64,000 nt of DNA. It comes from JAPLUA01 sp964625855. Its GTDB lineage: Bacteria; Verrucomicrobiota; Verrucomicrobiia; Limisphaerales; UBA8199. The DNA lies in NCBI GenBank assembly GCA_964625855.1, contig CAZVFC010000003.1:186001-250000 (forward strand), read 5' to 3'. Position numbers and translations under genes: made by a program. Below, in pieces: positions 33,582-42,333 of this stretch. The notes beneath the pieces were generated by a model, which had not been told where the DNA came from, searched no databases, and was given only the letters and a program-made list of their open reading frames with translations. How positions within the stretch are numbered: the first letter of the stretch is position 1; the number at the start of each line of letters is the position of its first letter.

Positions 33582-35290
33582 AGGAAGGCTTCTTGATGCA
33601 TTCAGCATGTGTTTATCTTGAGATCGGCCAGAGTTCGCTCAAGGCGCTCAAGGGCGGAGCCGGCCTGGAGATGTCTCTGGAGCGGTTGCCAAACGGCCGG
33701 CTCAGCGAGGCGTGCAAGAGCCAAATGAGCCTCGGCCTGCAAGGCTTCCTGAAACAGGACCTCTGGCAGCCTCGCCTGCGGGCTTTGTGCGCCGTTGGAG
33801 CCAGGGGCGTCTCGCTGCGGCGACTCACCCTCCCTGCCTCATCGAAGGAGAATCTACGCAAACTGCTGCTGCTGCAGATTGAGAGCGAATTCCCGCTGCC
33901 GCCGGACGCCTTGGCGTGGGGCTACCGCCAACTGCCGATGACCGACGGACCCGATGGACATCCGCGTCGCGCTCAAGCCGCCGCAAACGGCAAGCAGGAC
34001 TACCTGGTCGTGGCGGTGAAGAAGGAAGTGATCCAAGAATACTGGGAGGTCCTTTCCGGGTGCGGGGTGACGCCGGTGTTCACTCTGGCAGGCCTGGCGC
34101 GCAGTTCCCTCCAGTCGCAGTCGTTTGGGGCGTGTGCGCTGCTGGACATTGGGCGCGATTACTCCGAATTCATGTCTTTCGATAACGGCGTTCCCACGGC
34201 CGTCCGCATTCTCCCGTGGGGCGGCGAGAGCATCACTCGGGCGATTGAGCATGGCCTGGGGATCAGTCGGGACGAGGCGGAGACACTCAAGCTGAGATGG
34301 GCGCGGGAATCGTTGCCGGATAGCCAAGTCAGTCGAAAGGTGCAGGCGGCCATTGAGGCCGAGGTGGATTCTCTCGCTGATGTGATCAAGGGCCACTGGA
34401 ACGGACAGACGCTTTACCTGAGCGGCAAGAGCGCCCATCTCAAAGAGTTGCCGTCAGAGTTGGCTCGGCGCCTCGGGGCCGGCGGGCATTGCGAGTCCCT
34501 GGAGCCGCCTGCCGGTGAAGGCCGCTCCGCCGCCATCCTGGGCCTCCTGACTGCCGCCAGGAACGGCAGGGAGTCCCCGCCGCTGGTCATCCAGTTGACG
34601 CCCGCCAACGGCACCGCGGGCCCGGCCCGGCGGGACGTGTTGAAGTGGGCCGTCGTTGCAGGGTTGCTCGCCTTGGCATTGCTTGCCTTCCCTTACGGGG
34701 AGGCCCTGCTGCTCAAGTCGCGCCTCTCCCGAAAGCTCGCCGCCATCCAGACGGACAGGAACCGGTTGACTACCATAGATCGGGAGTTGGACTTTCTGCG
34801 ATACCTGAAGCAGAGCCAGCCCCCCTATCTCGACGTCCTCTACCTCCTGGCCAAGGCCGCGCCGCAGGGAGCCCGCTTTGACTCGCTCTCCATGAATCGG
34901 CGCGGCGATCTCTCCCTGCGGGGTTCCATGAAGGATTCCCAACAGGTCGTTGGCTTTCGCTCCAAGCTCATCGAGTCCGGCTTCTTCGCCAACGTAGCGG
35001 TCGAAGAACAAACACCCACGCCCGACCGCCAAAAGCTGACCGTGCGGATCAGCGCCCAGTGGAAGCCTGCCGGCGAGCGCGCCACGCTCGCCATTGGTCC
35101 TACGGCCGAGGAGATTGAGAAAGCAAAGACCCGGCCGAAGCAGACACCCGGCGGCGCGTTCCCCGGAATGGGACCCGGCTTCCCCGGAGGTCTCCCGGTT
35201 CCGGTCGGCCCGCCCCCTGGCGTTCCGGGCAAGGCAATCTCTCCCCCTGTGACCGTGAAGGGTCCCCCTCCGCCCGGGAGCACCAATTAG
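33578..35290 (+). CDS. gspL: GspL/PilM-like inner-membrane assembly protein
   Basis: The GTG at 33578 overlaps the gspK stop and gives 570 residues; an ATG at 33596 is also possible. Residues 1 to about 335 have the actin-like fold seen in PilM and the cytoplasmic part of GspL (ACVYLEIGQSSLKALKGGAG, FGACALLDIGRDYSEFMSFD, LPWGGESITRAIEHGLGISR). A membrane helix at about 353-372 is followed by a periplasmic PilN/GspL-like ferredoxin-type domain (FLRYLKQSQPPYLDVLYLLA). The last 60 residues are rich in Pro and Gly (GGAFPGMGPGFPGGLPVPVG). It therefore joins the PilM and PilN functions in one chain, as GspL does, and links GspE to the membrane platform. Confidence 0.85.
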   Translation: MKEGFLMHSACVYLEIGQSSLKALKGGAGLEMSLERLPNGRLSEACKSQMSLGLQGFLKQDLWQPRLRALCAVGARGVSLRRLTLPASSKENLRKLLLLQIESEFPLPPDALAWGYRQLPMTDGPDGHPRRAQAAANGKQDYLVVAVKKEVIQEYWEVLSGCGVTPVFTLAGLARSSLQSQSFGACALLDIGRDYSEFMSFDNGVPTAVRILPWGGESITRAIEHGLGISRDEAETLKLRWARESLPDSQVSRKVQAAIEAEVDSLADVIKGHWNGQTLYLSGKSAHLKELPSELARRLGAGGHCESLEPPAGEGRSAAILGLLTAARNGRESPPLVIQLTPANGTAGPARRDVLKWAVVAGLLALALLAFPYGEALLLKSRLSRKLAAIQTDRNRLTTIDRELDFLRYLKQSQPPYLDVLYLLAKAAPQGARFDSLSMNRRGDLSLRGSMKDSQQVVGFRSKLIESGFFANVAVEEQTPTPDRQKLTVRISAQWKPAGERATLAIGPTAEEIEKAKTRPKQTPGGAFPGMGPGFPGGLPVPVGPPPGVPGKAISPPVTVKGPPPPGSTN

Positions 35291-35297
35291 CATTTCC

Positions 35298-35855
35298 ATG
35301 CGCACGCTTACCCATCGCGAAAAACGCACCATCCGCCTCGGGGCGGCGGGGATTGCGATTTACCTGCTCCTCTTCGGCGGCCTGCAAGTTGGGAAGGCTT
35401 TCGGCAAACGCCAGGCGGAATACCGGCAATTGGTCAAGCAAGCCGAAGCTCTCAAACAGGAAGTCCGGCTTTACGAAGACCGGAGCCTCGCCGTGAAGCG
35501 GATGATGGAGAGTTTCCGCATGGATCCGGCGATGCTGTCTCGCACATCGGTCGTCGCCGCGGCCAGCGCGGCCATCCAGAAAGCGGCGATGGGGGGCGGC
35601 GTTCAGCTTGGGCCGGTTCGTGAATCGCCCGCGCGGCCATCGAGCAAGGAGCTGGCTTCCATGCAAATTGAAGGCACTGGGCCGGTGCCCGCTGTGATGG
35701 GCATGCTCAGTCGCCTTGAGAGCATCGGCTATCCGTTGATTATTGATTCGGTCCAATTGACCTCGGACATGAGACCAGGGCAGCTCAAGGTCAGCCTCAC
35801 TATCCTCATTCTCGATTTCGAGCAGTGGAAGAAGGAGGGACCGCCCCATGCTTGA
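35298..35855 (+). CDS. gspM: GspM/PilO-like platform protein
   Basis: This 185-residue protein has one N-terminal membrane helix (residues 12-30, IRLGAAGIAIYLLLFGGLQV), a coiled-coil (KRQAEYRQLVKQAEALKQEV) and a periplasmic domain with the ferredoxin-like PilO/GspM pattern (VPAVMGMLSRLESIGYPLII, GQLKVSLTILILDFEQW). GspM dimerises with GspL. Sequence similarity is low in this family and the name is chosen because of size, topology and position behind gspL. It overlaps the next gene by 8 bases. Confidence 0.72.
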   Translation: MRTLTHREKRTIRLGAAGIAIYLLLFGGLQVGKAFGKRQAEYRQLVKQAEALKQEVRLYEDRSLAVKRMMESFRMDPAMLSRTSVVAAASAAIQKAAMGGGVQLGPVRESPARPSSKELASMQIEGTGPVPAVMGMLSRLESIGYPLIIDSVQLTSDMRPGQLKVSLTILILDFEQWKKEGPPHA

Positions 35856-36750
35856 GCGCTTGGAACCGGTGTTGAAAGTCATCAGCGCGGTCCTGGCCGC
35901 GCTCCTGCTCTATCAACTGGGGCGCCTCATCGCGCACAGAGACCCATTGGCGCGGCTGACTATTCCTGCATTGCCGACCCTGACGGCGGATACCAACGCG
36001 CCAGCCGCTGCGAGTGCGACGAACGCCGCCGCTGCACCAGCCTTGGCTAAGCCGGCCACGAATGCCTTGCAGTCCGGCACCCGGGCCACCGGCAAAGGAA
36101 CGAATGCCCCGGCGACCCACCCGTTGCCCGGCGAAGCGACCAACATCACGCACCGGGAATCGGCAAAGGCGGTAACAGATCCACTCGCTTCTCACCAGGC
36201 GGGAAAGGTCGTCACCAACTCCACGCCGGAAACTGGCTCGGTGAACACACAGACGAATCTTGCCCCAACGGGGGAGACCGCCCGGAGCGCCACGAACTCC
36301 CCCTCCGACCAAGTTCCAGGACGGCGGGATACGAATACCCCTCTGGCATCGAGTTCAGCCAAGCCAGGGACAAGCCCCGGCTCACGGTCGGGAATGCCAA
36401 AGATGGGCATGAATCCTCTCGGAGGTCCAGGCGGGGTGAAGCTTCCCGAGCTTGCGCTGCCGATCCTGGCGCGCGTTGACAGGATTACCGAAAGCGAAGT
36501 TCTGGGGCCGGTCATCCGGCCTCAGCCGATGGCTTTGCTTGGCATTGCCGGGAATGTTGCCTTTCTCCGCGCTCCCAACGGCCAAACCGGGCTAGTCAAG
36601 GAAGGCGACGAACTCTCCGGACTCAAACTGCTCCGCATCGGCACCAACCGGGTTCTGGTTGAGCAAGACGGCCAGAAGACGGAGCTCACTATTTTTTCAG
36701 GCTACGGAGGCGAGTCGCTCATGCCCAAACAAAAGGATACTTCCCCATGA
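35848..36750 (+). CDS. gspC: GspC-like inner-membrane coupling protein
   Basis: This 300-residue protein has an N-terminal membrane helix (residues 9-26, VLKVISAVLAALLLYQLGRL), a long Ala/Thr/Asn-rich disordered linker (about 40-195), and a C-terminal beta-rich domain reading LPELALPILARVDRITESEV, LLGIAGNVAFLRAPNGQTGL, VKEGDELSGLKLLRIGTNRV. This resembles the homology region of GspC and the related PilP/GspB fold, the part that contacts the N0 domain of the secretin. The gene next to it is the secretin gspD, starting at its stop (ATGA), which supports the role. The linker is much longer than in proteobacterial GspC. Confidence 0.72.
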   Translation: MLERLEPVLKVISAVLAALLLYQLGRLIAHRDPLARLTIPALPTLTADTNAPAAASATNAAAAPALAKPATNALQSGTRATGKGTNAPATHPLPGEATNITHRESAKAVTDPLASHQAGKVVTNSTPETGSVNTQTNLAPTGETARSATNSPSDQVPGRRDTNTPLASSSAKPGTSPGSRSGMPKMGMNPLGGPGGVKLPELALPILARVDRITESEVLGPVIRPQPMALLGIAGNVAFLRAPNGQTGLVKEGDELSGLKLLRIGTNRVLVEQDGQKTELTIFSGYGGESLMPKQKDTSP

Positions 36751-39700
36751 AATCCACACTTACCTTTGTACTGCTTATCGGTCTCGCTTTAGCGACCGGC
36801 CGGGCACAAGAGAAGTCCAAGTCGGAAGCGACCGCCGCGACAGAAAGCGCCCAAAGCGCGGCTGTAACTGCCAGTACTAACGCCCCTTCCCCAGCGGCCA
36901 AGTCGGATGCGGCACCGGACACCAACCTGCTGGCGGCGACCGAGGCGGCTGTGGCCACGGTTGGCGACAAAGGCGCAGCGCAGACAAACCAGGACAGCCA
37001 AACCAAGACCAACAAGGCACCCACCACAGATGAGATCCAGGTGAGCTTTCAGGGCGCGAACATAGATATGATCGTGCAATGGCTGGCACAAACGACGGGA
37101 AAGAGCGTCGTCAAACATCCCCAAGTCCAATGCCAGATGACCATTATGAGCTCCAAGAAGGTCTCCACGCGCGAGGCCATCAACCTGGTCTATCGCGCGC
37201 TCGCTTTGGAGGGATTCGTCGCGGTTGAATCCAGCAATTCCATTCTCATCGTGCCGGAGGGCAAGGAGCCCAAACTGAATCCCGAGCTGCTGGAGCCTTC
37301 TCGCAAGGACATTCCCGAAGGCCGGCAACGCCTGGTGAAGTTCTTTCCGCTCGCCCATATCCAGGCCGCCGAACTGCGGGAGAAAGTACGCGGGGTCCTC
37401 TCGGACAAGGGAACCATTGACACCGACGAGCGGGCCAACCAGATCATCGTCACCGACTATAACGAGAACCTGCGATTGCTGGCCGAGCTGATCAAGGAGT
37501 TCGATGTCCCCGCCTCGGGCCTGGTCGTCGAAATCTATGTCTTGAAATACGCCGAGGCCGAGGAGCTGGGAACCCTCCTGACGCAGATCCTGAACGCCCA
37601 ATCGGGCGGAGGCGGTGCGCCGGCCAAGCCCTCTCGCCCGTCGGGTGGCAGCTCCCCATCTCCCTCTCCCGGCCCAATGCCGCCGGGAGGTCCCCCTCCT
37701 GGGAGCGGAAGTCCCTCCAGCAGCGATAGCGGGCCGTCCGCAAGTGGAGGCTCGCAAGCCGCGACCCAGCAAGTCCGCCTCTGGCCGGACAAGATCGCCA
37801 ACCGGCTCATCATCTCGGCCCCGAAGTCAAAACTGCCCGAAGTCCTGCGGCTCCTGGATGTGCTGGACACCGACAAGCCCCGGGATGTGGCCCTGCGCGT
37901 CATCCCCTTGAAGAATGTCAACGCCGCAGACCTCGCAAAGGAAATCGCGCCGCTCTACCAGAAGGCGGGCGGGCGATCTCCCCGGGAGACGGTGGAGGTC
38001 GCCGCCAACGACCGCTCCAATGCCTTAATTGTCCTTTCCAGCGAAGCCAACTTCAAGGCCATCGAGACCTTGGTCACCGCGCTCGATACCGAGGATGCCA
38101 TGGAGAAAGTCACGCGCACCTTCCCGCTCAAGAACGCCGATGCGCAGGACGTCGCCAAGCAGTTGCAGGACCTCAACCGGGACCAGGACAGCTCGTCCAG
38201 GTATCCGTACTTCTTCTTCTCCTCTTCCTCCCCCTCCAAAGGTCTCAAGAAGATGAGCGTCGTGGCCGACCGCCGCCGCAACTGCCTGATCGTCCAGGCG
38301 CCGCCGGCGCAAATGGAAGGCATCGAGAAGATGATCCAGGAACTCGATGAGCCGGTCAGTGACGACAGCCTGGCACCCAGAATCTTCATGCTCAAATACG
38401 TCAGCGCCGTGGATATCGAGGATGTCCTCAATGAGCTATTCCTCAAGAAGACCCAGGTGCGGAGCTACTGGGATTACTATGAAAACCCGGAGGGGACGGC
38501 TGACCGCGATGTCGGCCGGCTCTACGGCAAGGTCCGGATCACGAGCGAGCCTTACGCCAACGCCATTATCGTGACGGCCAACTCCAAAGAAAACCTGGCG
38601 GTGGTGGAGGAAGTGCTCAAACAACTGGACCAGCCCTCCGAGGCGGGCGAGAGCACGCTGCGGATCACGCTCAGGTTCGCCAAGGCCTTTACCGTCGCGA
38701 ACAGCGTCAACATCCTGTTCGCCAAGAACGGTTCGCCGCCGTTGCGCGCGGTCAACCAGCCGCAACAACCCAACGCCCCGGCCAATCCGCAGCAAGCGTT
38801 GCGCACGGCTTCCCGGGCCGGCTTCGAGCTGGAGCAGGTGGCGAAGGAGGATGGTTATTACCCCTGGCTGGGCGGACAACCGGACAACACCCGCACCGCC
38901 GAAGGTCGCCTCGCCCTGCGCACGTCCGGCGACCTCGTCGGGCGAGTTCGCGCCGTGGCTGATGAACGCAGCAACGCTCTCCTGGTCTCCGCCAACGTTC
39001 ACTTCATGCCCCAGGTCCTCAAGTTAATTGGGGAGCTCGATGAGCCGACCGACCAGGTCTTGATCGAGGCCCGGTTGATCGAGGTCGCCAGCGACTTCCT
39101 CGACAAGCTGGGGGTCCGCTGGTCGCCCGACGGCAGTCAGGTCTTCACCGCCGAGGATTACGACAACTCTATCCTCGGCTCGGCTACCGCCCGCTACCTG
39201 CAAGGCTTTGGTGGGTTGTCCTCCGTCAACACCCCAACCCCCAATGGCCCACTCACCGGCGGCGGCAGCATGGCACAGACTCTGACCACTCTCCGGTCCG
39301 GCATCCTCGACAGCGCCGTCCATATGGACTTCCTGATCCAGTTCCTGCGCAAAACCACCGACGCCCGCATCCTGGCGGAGCCGCAGCTCAATATCCGGGA
39401 CAACGAAACGGGCCGCCTCTTCGTCGGGCAACAGGTGCCGATCCTGACCGCCAGCCAAAACAGCGGCTCCATCGGCCTGAGTCAGAACTTCGAATATAAA
39501 GACGTCGGCGTCATCCTCGAAGTCACGCCCCACATCAACAACGCGGGCGACGTCGAGCTCAAGATCCACACCGAGTCGTCCGTGGTCGTGCCCGGGGTGA
39601 CGGTGCTGGATGGCGCGGTGTTCAACACCCGCAACTTCCGCACGGACGTCACGGCCAAGAACGGCCAAACCCTCGTCCTGGGCGGCATCATCCAAAGGCA

Positions 39701-39956
39701 GGTATCCGAAATCCTGCACAAGACCCCGATCCTCGGCGACATCCCGGGCCTCAAATGGCTGGTGAACAAGAAGGACAGCACCAGCCGCGACGTCGAGCTG
39801 ATGGTCTTCCTGCGCCCCAAGGTAACCCGGACGCCTCAGGATACCAAAGAACTGATGGACGAAATCTACAACAAGGCCCCTAACGTCAAGAAGTGGAAGG
39901 ACGAAATCTACCCCAAGAACGGGGCAACTCCCCCTCAGGAGGAGCCGGCACCCTGA
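36747..39956 (+). CDS. gspD: Type II secretion outer-membrane secretin GspD
   Basis: This 1069-residue secretin has a signal peptide (STLTFVLLIGLALATGRAQ), an Ala/Thr-rich linker (about 25-90), an N0 domain (ISFQGANIDMIVQWLAQTTG-like, about 93-175) and several N1-type KH repeats (for example LVKFFPLAHIQAAELREKVR, LRVIPLKNVNAADLAKEIAP, RTFPLKNADAQDVAKQLQDL, RIFMLKYVSAVDIEDVLNEL), more than the usual three. A Gly/Ser/Pro-rich insert lies at about 290-335. The barrel domain at about 770-1045 has VPILTASQNSGS and the C-terminal signature GIIQRQVSEILHKTPILGDI, PGLKWLVNKKDSTSRDVELM and VFLRPKV. It forms the outer-membrane channel. It is the last gene of the operon, whereas gspD usually comes early in proteobacterial operons. 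Confidence 0.95.
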   Translation: MKSTLTFVLLIGLALATGRAQEKSKSEATAATESAQSAAVTASTNAPSPAAKSDAAPDTNLLAATEAAVATVGDKGAAQTNQDSQTKTNKAPTTDEIQVSFQGANIDMIVQWLAQTTGKSVVKHPQVQCQMTIMSSKKVSTREAINLVYRALALEGFVAVESSNSILIVPEGKEPKLNPELLEPSRKDIPEGRQRLVKFFPLAHIQAAELREKVRGVLSDKGTIDTDERANQIIVTDYNENLRLLAELIKEFDVPASGLVVEIYVLKYAEAEELGTLLTQILNAQSGGGGAPAKPSRPSGGSSPSPSPGPMPPGGPPPGSGSPSSSDSGPSASGGSQAATQQVRLWPDKIANRLIISAPKSKLPEVLRLLDVLDTDKPRDVALRVIPLKNVNAADLAKEIAPLYQKAGGRSPRETVEVAANDRSNALIVLSSEANFKAIETLVTALDTEDAMEKVTRTFPLKNADAQDVAKQLQDLNRDQDSSSRYPYFFFSSSSPSKGLKKMSVVADRRRNCLIVQAPPAQMEGIEKMIQELDEPVSDDSLAPRIFMLKYVSAVDIEDVLNELFLKKTQVRSYWDYYENPEGTADRDVGRLYGKVRITSEPYANAIIVTANSKENLAVVEEVLKQLDQPSEAGESTLRITLRFAKAFTVANSVNILFAKNGSPPLRAVNQPQQPNAPANPQQALRTASRAGFELEQVAKEDGYYPWLGGQPDNTRTAEGRLALRTSGDLVGRVRAVADERSNALLVSANVHFMPQVLKLIGELDEPTDQVLIEARLIEVASDFLDKLGVRWSPDGSQVFTAEDYDNSILGSATARYLQGFGGLSSVNTPTPNGPLTGGGSMAQTLTTLRSGILDSAVHMDFLIQFLRKTTDARILAEPQLNIRDNETGRLFVGQQVPILTASQNSGSIGLSQNFEYKDVGVILEVTPHINNAGDVELKIHTESSVVVPGVTVLDGAVFNTRNFRTDVTAKNGQTLVLGGIIQRQVSEILHKTPILGDIPGLKWLVNKKDSTSRDVELMVFLRPKVTRTPQDTKELMDEIYNKAPNVKKWKDEIYPKNGATPPQEEPAP

Positions 39957-40047
39957 CCGGCGCGCTGGTGCTGCGGGCGCCAGGTTGACTTACCGCCCCA
40001 CGGGACTGGGCAAGCGGCCGACGCCAGGGCCGATCACTTGCGCTGGC

Positions 40048-40491
40048 TCAGGCCACCGCCGCAAGTGGTTGGCCGCCGTCGTCTTCCTGCCAGGCAAGCG
40101 ACTCCGGGACATCAGCTTGCGGCTTGGGAGCGGCGCAGACAATCCGCGTGCCGTGCGGCCCTGTGGGTGATTGATGTTCCGTGGCTGACAGTAAAGCGGG
40201 CTCAGCAAAGAGGAATTGTGTGCGCCCGGCGAGGATCGAATCATTATGGTGGAGCTTTTCCTCGAAGATCCGGCATCCGCCCACCCACGTGCCGTTGCGG
40301 GAGTTCAGGTCCTTGATGACGAAGCCCTCGCCGTTGCGCGCAATCATAAAATGGCGGCGTGACAAACCGTCGTCCTCAATGCTGACTCTGGCTAATCCGC
40401 TGCGTCCTACTACGATCGGCTCGTTGCCGACTTCCCAGCGCTCCGCTTTGGAGCCGTCATCGCCGATTTGATATAACACTGCCATGCTCAT
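40048..40491 (-). CDS. FHA-domain protein
   Basis: This 147-residue cytoplasmic protein has one forkhead-associated domain at about residues 15-92 with all family motifs: VVGRSGLARVSIEDDGLSRR (GR...S.RH), HFMIARNGEGFVIKDLNSRN (LNSRNGT...). The domain binds phosphothreonine peptides. The tail (about 95-147) is short, Pro/Gln/Ala-rich and probably disordered. No Ser/Thr kinase gene is in the window. It is convergent to gspD; a link to type II secretion is possible but not shown. Confidence 0.88.
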   Translation of the reverse strand: MSMAVLYQIGDDGSKAERWEVGNEPIVVGRSGLARVSIEDDGLSRRHFMIARNGEGFVIKDLNSRNGTWVGGCRIFEEKLHHNDSILAGRTQFLFAEPALLSATEHQSPTGPHGTRIVCAAPKPQADVPESLAWQEDDGGQPLAAVA

Positions 40492-40752
40492 ACTAACTCC
40501 GAACTGGCTGCCCGGTTTCGTTCAATCTGTGGCAGCCCTTGTACTGACTACTTAGGCAAAACCCGGCAAAAGTTACACTTGGACGCCCGCTCGCCCTGCG
40601 TTATTCGAGCCGCGATCCTGTGCATCCCCGAGTCCCAGTAATACGACACCTGAGCTGGGGTTTTCTTAGCGGATTCCAGAGGCCAACTACGGGCTTTGAA
40701 ATGGCTGATCACTCCGCTACACTGCGTCCCGAACTCGAGCATCTCGCGTCTT

Positions 40753-41172
40753 ATGGCCGTCGAAATCAACATCACTTACGAAGGCGGGCTTCACTGCGCC
40801 GCCACTCACGGACCGTCCCGGCAAGCCCTAATTACCGACGCCCCGGTGGATAATGGCGGCAAGGGCGCGGCCTTCTCGCCGACGGATCTCGTCGCCACCG
40901 CGCTCGGTGCCTGCATGGCGACGATCATGGGGCGGGTGGCCGAGCGGGATAACCTGAACCTCGATGGCCTCCAAATCCAGGTCCTCAAGGAGATGGTTGC
41001 CGACCCGGTCCGCCGCATCGGCTCGCTGAGGACCCGGCTGGTGTTGCCTCGCGGCCAAGCGTTGTCCGCCGCCGACCGCGCCAAACTGGAGGCCGCCGCT
41101 AAGGCTTGCCCGGTGAAGCAGAGTCTGCATCCCGACGTGAAGATCCCAATCGAGTTTGTGTATCCGGAGTAG
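40753..41172 (+). CDS. OsmC/Ohr-family protein
   Basis: The ATG at 40753 gives 139 residues (MAVEINITYEGGLHC); the frame is open 57 bases further upstream without family likeness. The OsmC fold is recognised by VDNGGKGAAFSPTDLVATAL, GACMATIMGRVAERD and KACPVKQSLHPDV. C54 and C119 match the two redox cysteines that reduce organic hydroperoxides in OsmC/Ohr enzymes. It is closer to the YhfA-like OsmC branch than to Ohr, judged from the GACMA and ACPVxQS(L) blocks. It would protect against peroxide stress in the cytoplasm. The gene is followed convergently by the VWA gene. Confidence 0.88.
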   Translation: MAVEINITYEGGLHCAATHGPSRQALITDAPVDNGGKGAAFSPTDLVATALGACMATIMGRVAERDNLNLDGLQIQVLKEMVADPVRRIGSLRTRLVLPRGQALSAADRAKLEAAAKACPVKQSLHPDVKIPIEFVYPE

Positions 41173-41178
41173 CGGCGG

Positions 41179-42333
41179 CTACTTTCCGTACTCGATGCCC
41201 TTGCGGGCCGCCTGTGCCCGGATGCTGGCCGCTACCTTTTCGTCGAAGGAGTCCCCCTTCCCCTGCTCGGCGAGACGCTTGCGCTCCGCGGCGAGATACT
41301 CTTCGCGCGCCTTGCTCAGTTTCTGAATGCGTCCTTGCACCTCCGCGCGGTCCTTCTGCTTCTTCTCGATTTCGGCCTTCAGTTCCTCGGCGCTCAGTGC
41401 TTGCAGCTCCGGCGGGAGCTGGTCCTTCTGGAGCGACTCCAGCTTGAGTTTGCCCTTGCTGAGGCCGTCGAGCAGTTCGTCTTCGCCCTGGACGGCGACC
41501 CCCGACGCCGCGTTAAACGCCAGGCGGTCGGCGGCCACAGAGGCGGGGGCAGTCTCGGCAGCGAGCTGCTTGGCGGCCACCATCCGGCGCGCCTTCTCTC
41601 CCCCGTAACCCACCAGCGTCGTGCCCAGTTTGCGGTTCAATGATGCCAGCTCGCCATCCATGGGCGTGGCGATCACGGCCATGTTGCCGGACTGCGCGAT
41701 GGCGGCATAAGTGCCTTCAGAGAGTTGCGCGATTTCCTTCCAGAACGGAGCGGTGCGCGAGATGTTCCCGCACTGGACGGTGTTGATAATCAAGTCCTTC
41801 TTCATGGCCTCCTGGCAGACCTCGGGATACTTCGGCCCCTGGCCGTAGTCCATGTGCGGCGGGGCGTCCCCGACCAGGAAGATGATCTTCAGGACCTGCC
41901 GGTCGGCGCTCCACGACAGGTCGCGAACGGCACCGGCGAGCGCCTCATTCACCGACTCCGGTTCGTCCCCGCCGCCTCCGGCCTTGAAGGACCGTAGATG
42001 GCCGTAGATGGCGTCAATATCGTTGGTGAGGTCGAAGGTCTTGAGGACGTATTCGTCGCCGCGATCGCGATAGGCGACCAGGCCAAGCCGCAGTTCCGGG
42101 GTCGGTTTGGCGCTGATCATTTCATTGGCGATGGACCAGATCTTCTGCTTCGCACCCTCGATGAGCCCGCTCATCGAGCCGGTCGTGTCGAGCACAAAGC
42201 AGACCTCGATGCGCGGTTTGGTCTTCTTCTCCGGGTCTGTCGCGGGTTTCGTCGAGTGATCTTCCTTCGCCGCGGCCAGCGTGCAAACGCCGGCGAGCAG
42301 CAGCGAACCGATAGAGAGCATTCGTGTTTTCAT
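41179..42333 (-). CDS. Exported VWA-domain protein
   Basis: This 384-residue protein has a signal peptide (RMLSIGSLLLAGVCTLAAA) and a von Willebrand A domain at about residues 40-235. The metal-ion-dependent adhesion site is complete in its first part (D49-T-T-G-S53-M-S55), and TNDID/GGGGDEPESVNEAL and FLVGDAPPHMDYGQGPKYPE supply the remaining metal contacts. A C-terminal helical region (about 290-375, SAEELKAEIEKKQKDRAEVQ) is predicted coiled-coil. Its start overlaps the stop of the VIT/VWA gene (ATGA), so the two are coupled and may form a complex. VWA domains of this kind bind proteins in the periplasm or at the surface; the partner is unknown. Confidence 0.88.
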   Translation of the reverse strand: MKTRMLSIGSLLLAGVCTLAAAKEDHSTKPATDPEKKTKPRIEVCFVLDTTGSMSGLIEGAKQKIWSIANEMISAKPTPELRLGLVAYRDRGDEYVLKTFDLTNDIDAIYGHLRSFKAGGGGDEPESVNEALAGAVRDLSWSADRQVLKIIFLVGDAPPHMDYGQGPKYPEVCQEAMKKDLIINTVQCGNISRTAPFWKEIAQLSEGTYAAIAQSGNMAVIATPMDGELASLNRKLGTTLVGYGGEKARRMVAAKQLAAETAPASVAADRLAFNAASGVAVQGEDELLDGLSKGKLKLESLQKDQLPPELQALSAEELKAEIEKKQKDRAEVQGRIQKLSKAREEYLAAERKRLAEQGKGDSFDEKVAASIRAQAARKGIEYGK

